Shown one piece after another: positions 1-5,586 of a stretch of DNA of 5,736 bases. How positions within the stretch are numbered: position 1 is the stretch's first letter; the number at the start of each line of letters is the position of its first letter. The stretch is from Stenotrophomonas maltophilia (GTDB lineage Bacteria; Pseudomonadota; Gammaproteobacteria; Xanthomonadales; Xanthomonadaceae), in the NCBI GenBank assembly GCA_002364755.1, contig DEZI01000024.1, positions 1 to 5,736 of the forward strand. The letters run 5' to 3'. Both the position numbers and the translations under genes were made by a program. The notes beneath the pieces were generated by a model. The model was given only the letters and a program-made list of their open reading frames with translations. It made no database searches and was not told the origin of the DNA.

Positions 1-150
1 GCCCGGCGAGCGGAATGTGCAGCCGAGCGTGGGCTCGGCTCTACAACGCAGGTGGTAGCGGCGGGCCACGCCGGGGGAGCGGAATGTGCAGCCGAGCGTG
101 GGTTCGGCTTTACAACGCAGGTGGTAGCGCCGGGCCATGCCCGGCGAGCG
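1..150. repeat. Tandem array of paired GTAG-type REP (SMAG-like) hairpins, 69-bp period
   Basis: Seen directly: the sequence repeats with an exact 69-base period. There is a partial copy at 1-54, a full copy at 55-123 and a partial copy at 124-150. Each full unit reads GTAG, hairpin 1, a short linker, hairpin 2 and CTAC, so it is two REPs facing each other. Hairpin 2 of the first copy has an 8-bp stem (21-28 with 33-40, loop GTGG) followed by CTAC. In the second copy (90-97 with 102-109) one pair has become a G-T wobble and CTAC has become TTAC. Hairpin 1 is perfect in the last copy (129-135 with 139-145, loop CAT) but has lost three of seven pairs in the middle copy (60-66 with 70-76). Established knowledge: GTAG-headed hairpins are the SMAG repeats of Stenotrophomonas. 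The array lies just downstream of the secreted-protein gene, where it may protect or end that mRNA. The window may cut the array on the left. Confidence 0.85.
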
Positions 151-163
151 AAGCGGGAGCTGT

Positions 164-652
164 TTACCAGCCGTACGGCGGCGGGTAATCCCAGTAACCC
201 GGGCCACCGCCGCCATAGAAACCACCACCATACGGGCCAAAACCAGGCCCCTTGCCTTCGCTGACATGGATGTTGACGTTGACCCCGTGGGTCTTGCCTT
301 CATCCGTGGTGTAGTTCTTGCTGAGGTTGAGCGTGGCGGCGTTGTAGTGCGAGTTGCCGTAACCCTTCGAATAACCGATGCCGGTGGTGAAGTTGCCGGA
401 CACCCTCAGCTTGTCGTCGGTCACGTCGGCGATGCGGGCATCGTCGTGCACGCGCGGGCCGCTCTTGTCGCCGTAGTAGGTGCCCGGCGGGTCCTGCTGC
501 ACGGTCGGGTCGTTGAGATAGCGCATCGGTGCCTGCGGAACCGACAGGTCCAGGCCGGGCGACTGCGGCGCCGTGGCGCCGGCAGCGGACTGGGCAAGCA
601 CGGTCCCGGGCAGGCTGGCCAGGCACAGCAGCAGGGTCAGGGGACGGATCAT
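164..652 (-). CDS. Small secreted protein with beta-rich core and Gly/Tyr/Pro-rich tail, function unknown
   Basis: This gene encodes 162 residues. The start is chosen because an ATG opens a clean signal peptide (MIRPLTLLLCLASLPGTVLA, likely cleaved before Gln21) and a GGAG Shine-Dalgarno sits seven bases upstream. A longer reading from a GTG at 853 adds a basic, unstructured stretch that overlaps the neighbouring gene, so I reject it. After the signal peptide comes a low-complexity Ala/Pro/Ser linker (21-45), then a polar segment (46-80). Three stretches with alternating polar and hydrophobic residues follow (about 81-95, 101-113 and 122-131) and look like beta strands. The tail (about 133-162) is almost entirely Gly, Tyr, Phe, Pro and Trp and ends in PPPYGW. 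No cysteine is left in the mature protein and no catalytic motif is visible. It is exported through Sec, and periplasmic, surface or extracellular location are all possible. I do not recognise the family. It lies downstream of the oxidoreductase gene on the same strand, but the 124-base gap with a REP hairpin suggests separate transcription. Confidence 0.82.
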   Translation of the reverse strand: MIRPLTLLLCLASLPGTVLAQSAAGATAPQSPGLDLSVPQAPMRYLNDPTVQQDPPGTYYGDKSGPRVHDDARIADVTDDKLRVSGNFTTGIGYSKGYGNSHYNAATLNLSKNYTTDEGKTHGVNVNIHVSEGKGPGFGPYGGGFYGGGGPGYWDYPPPYGW

Positions 653-659
653 CGCGATG

Positions 660-663
660 CTCC
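660..663 (-). promoter_or_regulatory. Ribosome binding site of the secreted-protein gene
   Basis: On the minus strand this reads GGAG, seven bases before the ATG at 652-650. It fixes the start at the signal-peptide methionine and argues against the upstream GTG of the longer frame. Confidence 0.75.
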
Positions 664-749
664 AACGGGCAGGGACCGCGCCACGCGCGGCGGTACAGGC
701 CGACGCTAACAGGCGTTGCTTGAATGATGCCTGTCGCCGCCGGCTTGTG

Positions 750-771
750 GTAGATCCGGGCCAGGCCCGGA
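750..771. repeat. Single GTAG-type REP hairpin between two minus-strand genes
   Basis: GTAG at 750-753 is followed one base later by a palindrome. Positions 755-761 (TCCGGGC) pair perfectly with 765-771 around the loop CAG. The stem sequence differs from the other REPs in the window, but the GTAG head is the same. It starts six bases past the stop codon of the oxidoreductase gene (minus strand, stop 779-777). No T-tract follows on either strand, so it is not a standard Rho-independent terminator. Such hairpins more often shield the 3' end of the upstream mRNA from exonucleases, which is inferred here. The remaining gap to the next gene (653-749) must hold any promoter for that gene, and I see no convincing -35/-10 pair in it. 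Confidence 0.8.
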
Positions 772-776
772 CCCCC

Positions 777-1985
777 TTAGACCCGGTCGAACCCGAAAAG
801 ATCCTGCAGCGGGTGCCGGCGCCGCTCGATCCGCGCCCGCAGCAGCCCGGCACCGATCATCGAGTAGGTGATGCCGTTGCCGCCGTAGGCCATGGCCAGG
901 TGCACGCGCGGCCCCCGCTGCGGGTGCGGGCCGAAGAACGGCAGGCCGTCGGCGGTCTCGGCAAAGGTGCCCGCCCAAGAAAACGCCGGGGTGGGGTCCA
1001 GCTGCGGGAACCAGTGCTGCAGCTGCTTCATCAGCTGCCTGGCCTTGCCTTCCACCCGGCGGTCGCGGCGCGCCGGGATGTCGATGGCATCGTCCAGCCC
1101 GCCCACCAGCAGCCGGCCCTCGCCGGTGGTCCGCAGATACAGGTACGGGCGCGCGCTTTCCCACACCATCGTGCGCTGCAGCGGGCCCAGCACGTCCGCA
1201 TCGATGGGGTCGGTGATGAAGGCGTAGCTGCTGCGGTTGCGCGCCACCCGCTGGTCGATCCAGCGCTGGTTGGCGTAGCCCATCGCGAGTACAACGTGGC
1301 GCGCACGGATGGTGTCCCCCGCCTCGGTACGTGCGGTCACGCTGCGCGAGGTGGCATCCAGGCTGTGCAGCACCGTGCGGTCGTGTACATGGCCGCCGCG
1401 GCGGCGCACGCGCTTGAGCAGGCCATAGGTGAGGCAGTAGGGATCGACCCGCGCGGCCTGGCGGGTCAGCAGCGCGCCACCGGCGTCCACGCCGAAGCGC
1501 TGCTGCAGGTCGTCCGGCTGCAGCCAGCGGGCGTCCAGTCCGGCCTGGCGGCGTGCGGCACCCTCGGCCATCAGCACCGGCACGTCGCGGTGGCGGCTGG
1601 CCAGATAGAGGCTGTCCATGCGCTGGAAATCGACGTTCTTCAGCCCGCGCGCCACTTCGCCCAGGGCCGGTATGGCCTCGGCGCAGGCGCGGTAGGCCAG
1701 TTCCGCAGCATCAGTACCGTACTGGCGCGCCAGGTCCAGCAGGTGGGTGTCGATCTCGTACTGCAGCAGGGCGGTGCTGGCTGCGGTGCTGCCCCAGCCG
1801 GTGTCGCGCTGCTCGATCACCGCGACCTCGTGGCCGTGGCCGGACAGCTCATCGGCGATCAGCGCGCCGGTGACACCGCCGCCCACGACCAGGACATCGC
1901 AACGCAGGTCCTGCTGCAGCGGCGGGAAGGCCTGGATCAGCCCATTGCTCACGGCCCACCACGGGTAACCGCTCTTCAGGTCCAT
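777..1985 (-). CDS. FAD-dependent oxidoreductase, DAO (D-amino acid oxidase / glycine oxidase-like) family
   Basis: This gene encodes 402 residues, a normal full length for single-domain DAO-family enzymes. The Rossmann dinucleotide-binding signature is VLVVGGGVTG (31-40), ending about 18 residues before Glu58 at the end of the second strand, the usual ligand for the FAD ribose. A GSTAAS-TALLQYEID segment (65-79) matches the family's second flavin contact. VVLAMGY (231-237) corresponds to the later ATG-type strand. LRTTGEGRLLVGGLDD (284-299), AGTFAETADGLPFFG (338-352) and YGGNGITYSMIGAG (367-380) are the typical C-terminal FAD-closing motifs. No signal peptide is present, so it should be cytoplasmic. 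The family oxidises C-N bonds of amines or amino acids, but the substrate cannot be read from the sequence. The start keeps the SGYPWW N-terminal segment, and the Shine-Dalgarno is weak. It begins nine bases after the lipocalin stop codon, so translational coupling is likely. Confidence 0.95.
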   Translation of the reverse strand: MDLKSGYPWWAVSNGLIQAFPPLQQDLRCDVLVVGGGVTGALIADELSGHGHEVAVIEQRDTGWGSTAASTALLQYEIDTHLLDLARQYGTDAAELAYRACAEAIPALGEVARGLKNVDFQRMDSLYLASRHRDVPVLMAEGAARRQAGLDARWLQPDDLQQRFGVDAGGALLTRQAARVDPYCLTYGLLKRVRRRGGHVHDRTVLHSLDATSRSVTARTEAGDTIRARHVVLAMGYANQRWIDQRVARNRSSYAFITDPIDADVLGPLQRTMVWESARPYLYLRTTGEGRLLVGGLDDAIDIPARRDRRVEGKARQLMKQLQHWFPQLDPTPAFSWAGTFAETADGLPFFGPHPQRGPRVHLAMAYGGNGITYSMIGAGLLRARIERRRHPLQDLFGFDRV

Positions 1986-1994
1986 GGGATGGGC

Positions 1995-2489
1995 TCAGGC
2001 CGTCGGATTGCCGGTATGCGGGGTGTGGATGAGTTCGGACAGATCGAAGCCCTGCAGGCGGGCCGACGCCAGATAATGTTCCTGCACGGTGGTGTCCAGC
2101 TTCGGCTCGCGAGCCAGCAGCCAGAGGTACTTGCGGTCCGGGCTGCCGACCAGCGCCACGCTGTAATCGGGGGCAACCTGGATCACCCAGTAGTCGCCCT
2201 TGGCGAAGGGCAGCCAGCGCAGGCCCTTGGGCAGGAAGCTGACCTCCAGCCGGGCCACATCGTTGTCCACGGCGCATGCCTCGCCGGTGGCTTCCTCGAC
2301 CTCGCCGTCCATGCGGCAGCGGTTGGTGACGCCCAGGTTGCCGTTTTCCAGCAGTTCGTAGTGAGCCGACACGTCGGTGCAGCCCTCCGGCTCGTGGCGC
2401 ATGGGCAAGCGGGCGATCTCGTACCAGGTGCCCAGATAGCGGGGCAGCTTGAGGTCGGCGACGGTCTTCAGCGGCGGGTGGTCGGTCAT
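1995..2489 (-). CDS. Blc-type bacterial lipocalin, without signal peptide
   Basis: This gene encodes 164 residues. The lipocalin signature is YLGTWYEIAR (18-27), with the invariant Gly-x-Trp of the first conserved region at Gly20-Trp22. The second region is APDYSVALVG (106-115) and the third is YLWLLAREP (121-129) with its conserved Arg127. The order and spacing match Escherichia coli Blc and plant temperature-induced lipocalins, which bind fatty acids or lysophospholipids in a beta barrel. Unlike E. coli Blc, there is no lipoprotein signal or lipobox. The first in-frame ATG gives MTDHPP and the barrel starts almost at once. A TTG at 2579 would add 30 residues (MFWTCRSP...), but that stretch is not a signal peptide either. 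The Shine-Dalgarno is modest (GGA about four bases before the ATG). Cysteines fall at 37, 58 and 72. It is the first gene of a two-gene unit with the oxidoreductase, so the two may act on related lipid or amine substrates. That link is inference only. Confidence 0.93.
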   Translation of the reverse strand: MTDHPPLKTVADLKLPRYLGTWYEIARLPMRHEPEGCTDVSAHYELLENGNLGVTNRCRMDGEVEEATGEACAVDNDVARLEVSFLPKGLRWLPFAKGDYWVIQVAPDYSVALVGSPDRKYLWLLAREPKLDTTVQEHYLASARLQGFDLSELIHTPHTGNPTA

Positions 2490-2675
2490 CGTGTCCAGCG
2501 TCGTGGAAAGGGTGTCCCACCATGCCGTTGGGTTCGCCACGGGCGAGTGAAGCCGGGGCGAGCGGCACGTCCAGAACAATGCGTCGCCCGCGCGGTGGCG
2601 CAGCTGTCACCGGTGCAGCGCTATCCTTGCGTCAGCGCCGGGTTTTTTCCCCATACAAGTGAAGTGGAGGTGCCG
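2490..2675. promoter_or_regulatory. Divergent intergenic region between lipocalin operon and small acidic gene
   Basis: These 186 bases separate the start of the lipocalin gene (minus strand) from the start of the small acidic gene (plus strand), so both promoters should lie here. For the plus gene, TATCCT at 2622-2627 is a possible -10 with no good -35 at the right distance. A second option is TTGCGT at 2627-2632 with CATACA at 2652-2657, spaced 19 bases. Neither is strong. A T6 run (2643-2648) flanked by G and C runs lies in the leader. I could not identify a convincing promoter for the lipocalin side. No hairpin, REP or operator-like dyad stands out. Confidence 0.4.
2666..2670 (+). promoter_or_regulatory. 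Strong ribosome binding site of the small acidic gene
   Basis: GGAGG lies five bases before the ATG at 2676. It is the best Shine-Dalgarno in the window. It identifies the short 82-residue frame as the real gene, rather than the very long open frame that runs through from 573 against the minus-strand genes. Confidence 0.85.
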
Positions 2676-2924
2676 ATGTACCAGGTGATCTTGTTGAAGA
2701 GTGAAACCGCGTTTGCCCGCGAGCAGTGGCCGCAGGTGGACGACGTGGTGGATTACGAGGGCGTCAGCTACAGCCTGCGTGCGGGCCCGCGCCAGCCGCT
2801 GCCGACCGACCACGACTGGCACCCCATAGCCGTGTACGCGCCGGATGAGATCAGCGAAGAGGAGTTCCAGGATTGGTACGCGCTGCAGCAGCCGCAGGTG
2901 GAAGAGCTGCGGTTGAAGTACTGA
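2676..2924 (+). CDS. Small acidic protein of unknown function (82 aa)
   Basis: This gene encodes 82 residues, starting MYQVILLKSE and ending ELRLKY. It is supported by a perfect GGAGG ribosome binding site, typical high-GC codon usage and its own termination context. The protein has roughly 16 Asp/Glu against 6 Lys/Arg. It carries three tryptophans (18, 49 and 67) and several tyrosines, and no cysteine. There is no signal peptide or membrane segment, so it is predicted to be cytoplasmic. Residues 1-8 and about 27-34 (DYEGVSYS) look like strands. The C-terminal third (about 58-79, EISEEEFQDWYALQQPQVEEL) looks like an amphipathic acidic helix. I do not recognise the family, and no DNA-binding or catalytic motif is visible. 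It reads away from the lipocalin operon and ends seven bases before a REP inverted repeat, so it is probably monocistronic. Confidence 0.85.
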   Translation: MYQVILLKSETAFAREQWPQVDDVVDYEGVSYSLRAGPRQPLPTDHDWHPIAVYAPDEISEEEFQDWYALQQPQVEELRLKY

Positions 2925-2930
2925 GGGCTG

Positions 2931-3024
2931 GGGGTAGAGTCGACCGTTGGTCGACTGCTTCAGGCGGGACATCCTGAAAGCCCCGCGCTGCGCGCGATGG
3001 TCGACCAACGGTCGACTCTACCCC
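2931..3024. repeat. Pair of GTAG-type REPs forming a 25-bp perfect inverted repeat
   Basis: The left arm 2931-2955 and right arm 3000-3024 are exact reverse complements over 25 bases, with a 44-base spacer. Each arm is itself a REP. The left one has GTAG at 2934-2937 and a stem 2938-2945 with 2949-2956 (loop GTT). The right one has a stem 3000-3006 with 3010-3016 (loop AAC) followed by CTAC. RNA from either strand can therefore fold as two small hairpins or one long one. It begins seven bases after the small acidic gene stops, so it may stabilise the end of that mRNA or limit read-through into the channel gene. This is the arrangement known for dimeric SMAG elements. Confidence 0.9.
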
Positions 3025-3071
3025 GTTCGGTGTTGGCGTGGCCGTCCATCCGGCCTTTACCAGCCGTGCCG

Positions 3072-3077
3072 TATAGT
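3072..3077 (+). promoter_or_regulatory. Possible -10 element upstream of the mechanosensitive channel gene
   Basis: TATAGT in an otherwise GC-rich stretch fits a sigma-70 -10 hexamer about 70 bases before the channel start. No good -35 lies at 16-18 bases upstream. TTTACC at 3056-3061 is too close, with a ten-base spacer. The assignment is tentative. Confidence 0.3.
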
Positions 3078-3146
3078 CGCGCGCAGGCGCGGTGGTCCGC
3101 GCGAACCGGTGTGGCTGGCTTGCTTTCCTTCTTCCGAACGATCCTG

Positions 3147-5543
3147 ATGCGTGGCCCGTCGCTGGCGCTGCTGTTGTGTGGTGCGCTGCTGCTGGCCGCG
3201 CCGGTGCTGGCCCAGGATGACGACCCGACGCCGAAGCAGCAGTTGGCCCAGTTCGATGCCAGCCTGAAGGACGTGGAGCGCAAGCGCGATTCCGCCGAAG
3301 CCACCGAAACGCTGGCGATGCTGTCCGAGACCGCATCGCAGGTGCGCCGCGATGCCGAGGCGCTGGGCAAGAGCCTGCAGCCACAGCTGGACCAGCTGGA
3401 CGAGCAGCTGGCCCAGCTGGGCACGGCGCCGGAGGGCACCACCGAGCTGCCGGAGCTGGCGGCGCAGCGCCGCAACCTCACCCGCCAGCGTGATGCGCTG
3501 GGGTCTTCGGTCGCGCAGGCCAAGGCCAGTGCCGTGCGCGCCGGCCAGCTTGCCAACGATATCGAGAAGCAGCGCACCGCGCAGCGTACCGAGGAACTGG
3601 GACAGAAGGTCGATTCGCCGCTGTCGCCCAAGCTGTGGCGCAAGGTGGCCAAGCAGCTGCCGGTGGATGTCGCCCGGGTCAGGCCCTTGGCCGCGCAGGG
3701 CCGTGATGCCCTGGTGTCCGCCCTCAACAAGCAAGGCTGGGGTACGCCGCTGCTGGGCCTGCTGGCCGCGCTGGTGATGATGTTCCCGCTGCGCCTGTGG
3801 CTGCGGGCGCTGGGCCGGCGCTTCGCCGCCTCCGACCGCGCGCCCGATGGCCGCCTGCGCCGCTCCGGCCTGGCCATGTGGCTGCTGCTGGTCGGCACGT
3901 TGCTGCCGGGCTACGCGGTGGTGGTGTTCATCGCCTCGCTCAATGCCATCGGCGCTATCGCGCCGCGTCTGCAGACCGTGGCGGAAGGCGTGCAGCAGGC
4001 CACGTTCGCCGCCGCCTTCATCGCCGCGCTCAGCGCCTGCCTGCTGGTGCCCACGCGGCCCTCGTGGCGCCTGTTGAATCTGGATGACACCGCCGCGCTG
4101 AAGCTGCGCAAGTACGCCTGGGGCGCAGCCGCGCTGGCCTGGCTCAGCACCGTGCTGGTGGCCATCGACCGGGCCACGCGCACCAGCGATGTGACCACTG
4201 TGGCGCTGGACGGGGTGATCGCGCTGACCTACCTCGGCCTGATCATGGCGATGCTGGTCACCTTGTCCCGCCTGCACCGCCGCCAGACTGCCGAAGCCGA
4301 GGCCAAGCTGGAGGCGCAGGCCGATGGCGTGGGCGCAGCGGTGCCGGTACGTCGCAGCAGCTGGCTGGTGCTGGCCCGCGTGGCCGGCAACCTCGCGGTC
4401 ACCGCGGCGATCATCGCCACCCTGCTGGGCTACGTGAACTTCGCCAAGTTCGTGAACCAGCAGCTGATCGGCGGCAGCATCGTGGTGCTGGCCGCGCTGC
4501 TGCTGTTCAAGTTCGTCGATGACCTGTGCACCTGGCTGCTCAACGCCGACAGCAAGGTCGGCCAGACCATCCTGCTGAGCACCGGCCTGAGCGTGTCGCG
4601 GCTGGAGCAGGCCGGCGTGCTGCTGTCGGCGATGCTGCGCACCCTGGTGGTGCTGATCGCGCTGCTGGCCCTGGCCGCGCCGTTCGGCAACGTCGGCACC
4701 ATCGTCGAGCGCATCGCTGCGCTGGCCAACGGCATCACTATCAACAAGGACCTGACGCTGCAGCCCGGCCGCATCGCCACCGGCGTGCTGGTGCTGCTGA
4801 TCGGCGTGGGCCTGACCCAGCTGATGCAGCGCTGGCTGACCGACACCTACCTGCCCAAGACCGAGCTGGACCTGGGCGCGCGCAATTCGATCAGCACCAT
4901 TTCCGGTTACGTCGGCATCATCCTGGTGGGCCTGTGGGCGCTGACCGCGATGGGCCTGGACATGAAGAACCTGGCGCTGCTGGCCAGCGCGTTGTCGGTG
5001 GGTATTGGTTTCGGCCTGCAGGCGATCATCCAGAACTTCGTCTCGGGCCTGATCCTGCTGGCCGAGCGGCCGGTGAAGATCGGCGACTGGGTGAAGCTGG
5101 GCGACCAGGAAGGCGACATCCGCCGCATCAACGTGCGTTCGACCGAGATCCAGGTGGGCGACAAGTCGACGCTGATCGTGCCGAACTCGGAGCTGATCAC
5201 CAAGACCATCCGCAACATGACGATGGGCAACAACCAGGGCCGCATCCAGATCCAGTTCGCGGTGCCGACCAGCACCGATGTGGCGGGCCTGAAACAGGCG
5301 TTGCTGGATGCCTATGGCGCGCACCAGGCGGTGCTGCAGCAGCCGGCGCCGTCGGTGTTCATCGACAGCATTGGTGGCGGCCAGATCACGTTCAACAGCT
5401 TCGCCTACGTGGCGAGCCCGCGGCAGGTGTATGGCACGCGCAGTGATCTGTATTTCAGCCTGCTGAAGATACTGGCCGAGCGGGATATTCCGCTGTCGAC
5501 CCCGACCGACATCCATCTGGTACGCGATACCCCTCCTGAGTAA
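3147..5543 (+). CDS. Large MscS-family mechanosensitive ion channel with periplasmic coiled-coil domain
   Basis: This gene encodes 798 residues from the ATG that opens a signal peptide (MRGPSLALLLCGALLLAAPVLA, cleaved before Gln23). The frame stays open back into the REP at 2997, but those 50 codons have no ribosome site and partly translate the repeat. No clear Shine-Dalgarno precedes 3147. Residues 27-150 are Gln/Glu/Arg-rich heptad-like helix, a periplasmic coiled coil. Membrane segments follow near 200-220, 241-264, 282-302, 323-342, 354-374, 408-430, 440-460, 487-512, 543-560, 584-603 and 606-635. The last is the pore helix, with the Gly/Ala pattern SVGIGFGLQAIIQNFVSGLILL. It leads into the MscS beta domain (RPVKIGDWVKLG, then LIVPNSELI at 676-684) and a C-terminal alpha/beta domain. 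The protein is far longer than E. coli MscS (286 aa), resembling the multi-TM paralogues. The N-terminal part may be a DUF3772-type region. Its role should be release of solutes on hypo-osmotic shock in the inner membrane. It is probably transcribed alone. Confidence 0.95.
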   Translation: MRGPSLALLLCGALLLAAPVLAQDDDPTPKQQLAQFDASLKDVERKRDSAEATETLAMLSETASQVRRDAEALGKSLQPQLDQLDEQLAQLGTAPEGTTELPELAAQRRNLTRQRDALGSSVAQAKASAVRAGQLANDIEKQRTAQRTEELGQKVDSPLSPKLWRKVAKQLPVDVARVRPLAAQGRDALVSALNKQGWGTPLLGLLAALVMMFPLRLWLRALGRRFAASDRAPDGRLRRSGLAMWLLLVGTLLPGYAVVVFIASLNAIGAIAPRLQTVAEGVQQATFAAAFIAALSACLLVPTRPSWRLLNLDDTAALKLRKYAWGAAALAWLSTVLVAIDRATRTSDVTTVALDGVIALTYLGLIMAMLVTLSRLHRRQTAEAEAKLEAQADGVGAAVPVRRSSWLVLARVAGNLAVTAAIIATLLGYVNFAKFVNQQLIGGSIVVLAALLLFKFVDDLCTWLLNADSKVGQTILLSTGLSVSRLEQAGVLLSAMLRTLVVLIALLALAAPFGNVGTIVERIAALANGITINKDLTLQPGRIATGVLVLLIGVGLTQLMQRWLTDTYLPKTELDLGARNSISTISGYVGIILVGLWALTAMGLDMKNLALLASALSVGIGFGLQAIIQNFVSGLILLAERPVKIGDWVKLGDQEGDIRRINVRSTEIQVGDKSTLIVPNSELITKTIRNMTMGNNQGRIQIQFAVPTSTDVAGLKQALLDAYGAHQAVLQQPAPSVFIDSIGGGQITFNSFAYVASPRQVYGTRSDLYFSLLKILAERDIPLSTPTDIHLVRDTPPE

Positions 5544-5557
5544 AGGGGGGGCTTTTT
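5530..5557 (+). terminator. Rho-independent terminator overlapping the channel stop codon
   Basis: CCCCTCC at 5530-5536 pairs with GGGGGGG at 5545-5551, with one G-T wobble, around an 8-base loop. A C and then T5 (5553-5557) follow. The left arm encodes the last codons and the stop TAA (5541-5543) lies in the loop, so coding sequence and terminator overlap. The length of the G run could be affected by the poor sequence quality further right. Confidence 0.65.
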
Positions 5558-5577
5558 GCAGGGCTTGCAGCCCTGCA
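5557..5577. repeat. Perfect 9-bp hairpin after the channel terminator
   Basis: TGCAGGGCT at 5557-5565 is the exact reverse complement of 5569-5577, with a TGC loop. It starts on the last T of the terminator tract. It lacks the GTAG head, so it belongs to a different palindrome family from the REPs elsewhere in the window. It could act as a back-up terminator or an mRNA end protector. Confidence 0.75.
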
Positions 5578-5586
5578 CCTGCCGAA

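Noticed and set aside
1..150. CRISPR array
   Set aside because: The 69-base units repeat along their whole length with no unique spacers, and each is built of two hairpins with GTAG/CTAC ends. This is a REP array.
137..709. 190-codon plus-strand frame opposite the secreted-protein gene
   Set aside because: It starts inside a REP hairpin, lies antisense to a gene with a convincing signal peptide and ribosome site, and shows no recognisable domain.
653..853. Upstream extension of the secreted protein to a GTG at 853
   Set aside because: It would overlap the end of the oxidoreductase gene, place about 67 non-conserved-looking residues before the signal peptide, and ignore the good GGAG site at 660-663.
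1849..2610. 253-codon minus-strand frame overlapping the lipocalin
   Set aside because: It is another frame of the same strand covering the lipocalin gene. The lipocalin motifs are all in the other frame, and this one is Arg/Gly/Pro-rich with no domain pattern.
573..2675. Very long plus-strand open frame running opposite the lipocalin and oxidoreductase genes
   Set aside because: It is antisense to two clearly recognisable genes, has no family motif or ribosome site, and is rich in Gln/His/Arg/Val as expected from GC-biased complementary codons. Only its last 82 codons (2676-2924) are a real gene.
2931..3024. Terminal inverted repeats of a small transposon (MITE) or attachment sites
   Set aside because: The arms have the GTAG head and internal hairpins of REPs, there is no visible target-site duplication, and the 44-base spacer holds no gene. 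REP dimer is the simpler reading.
3056..3077. Full sigma-70 promoter made of TTTACC and TATAGT
   Set aside because: The spacer is only ten bases, too short for a -35/-10 pair. Only the -10-like hexamer is kept, with low confidence.
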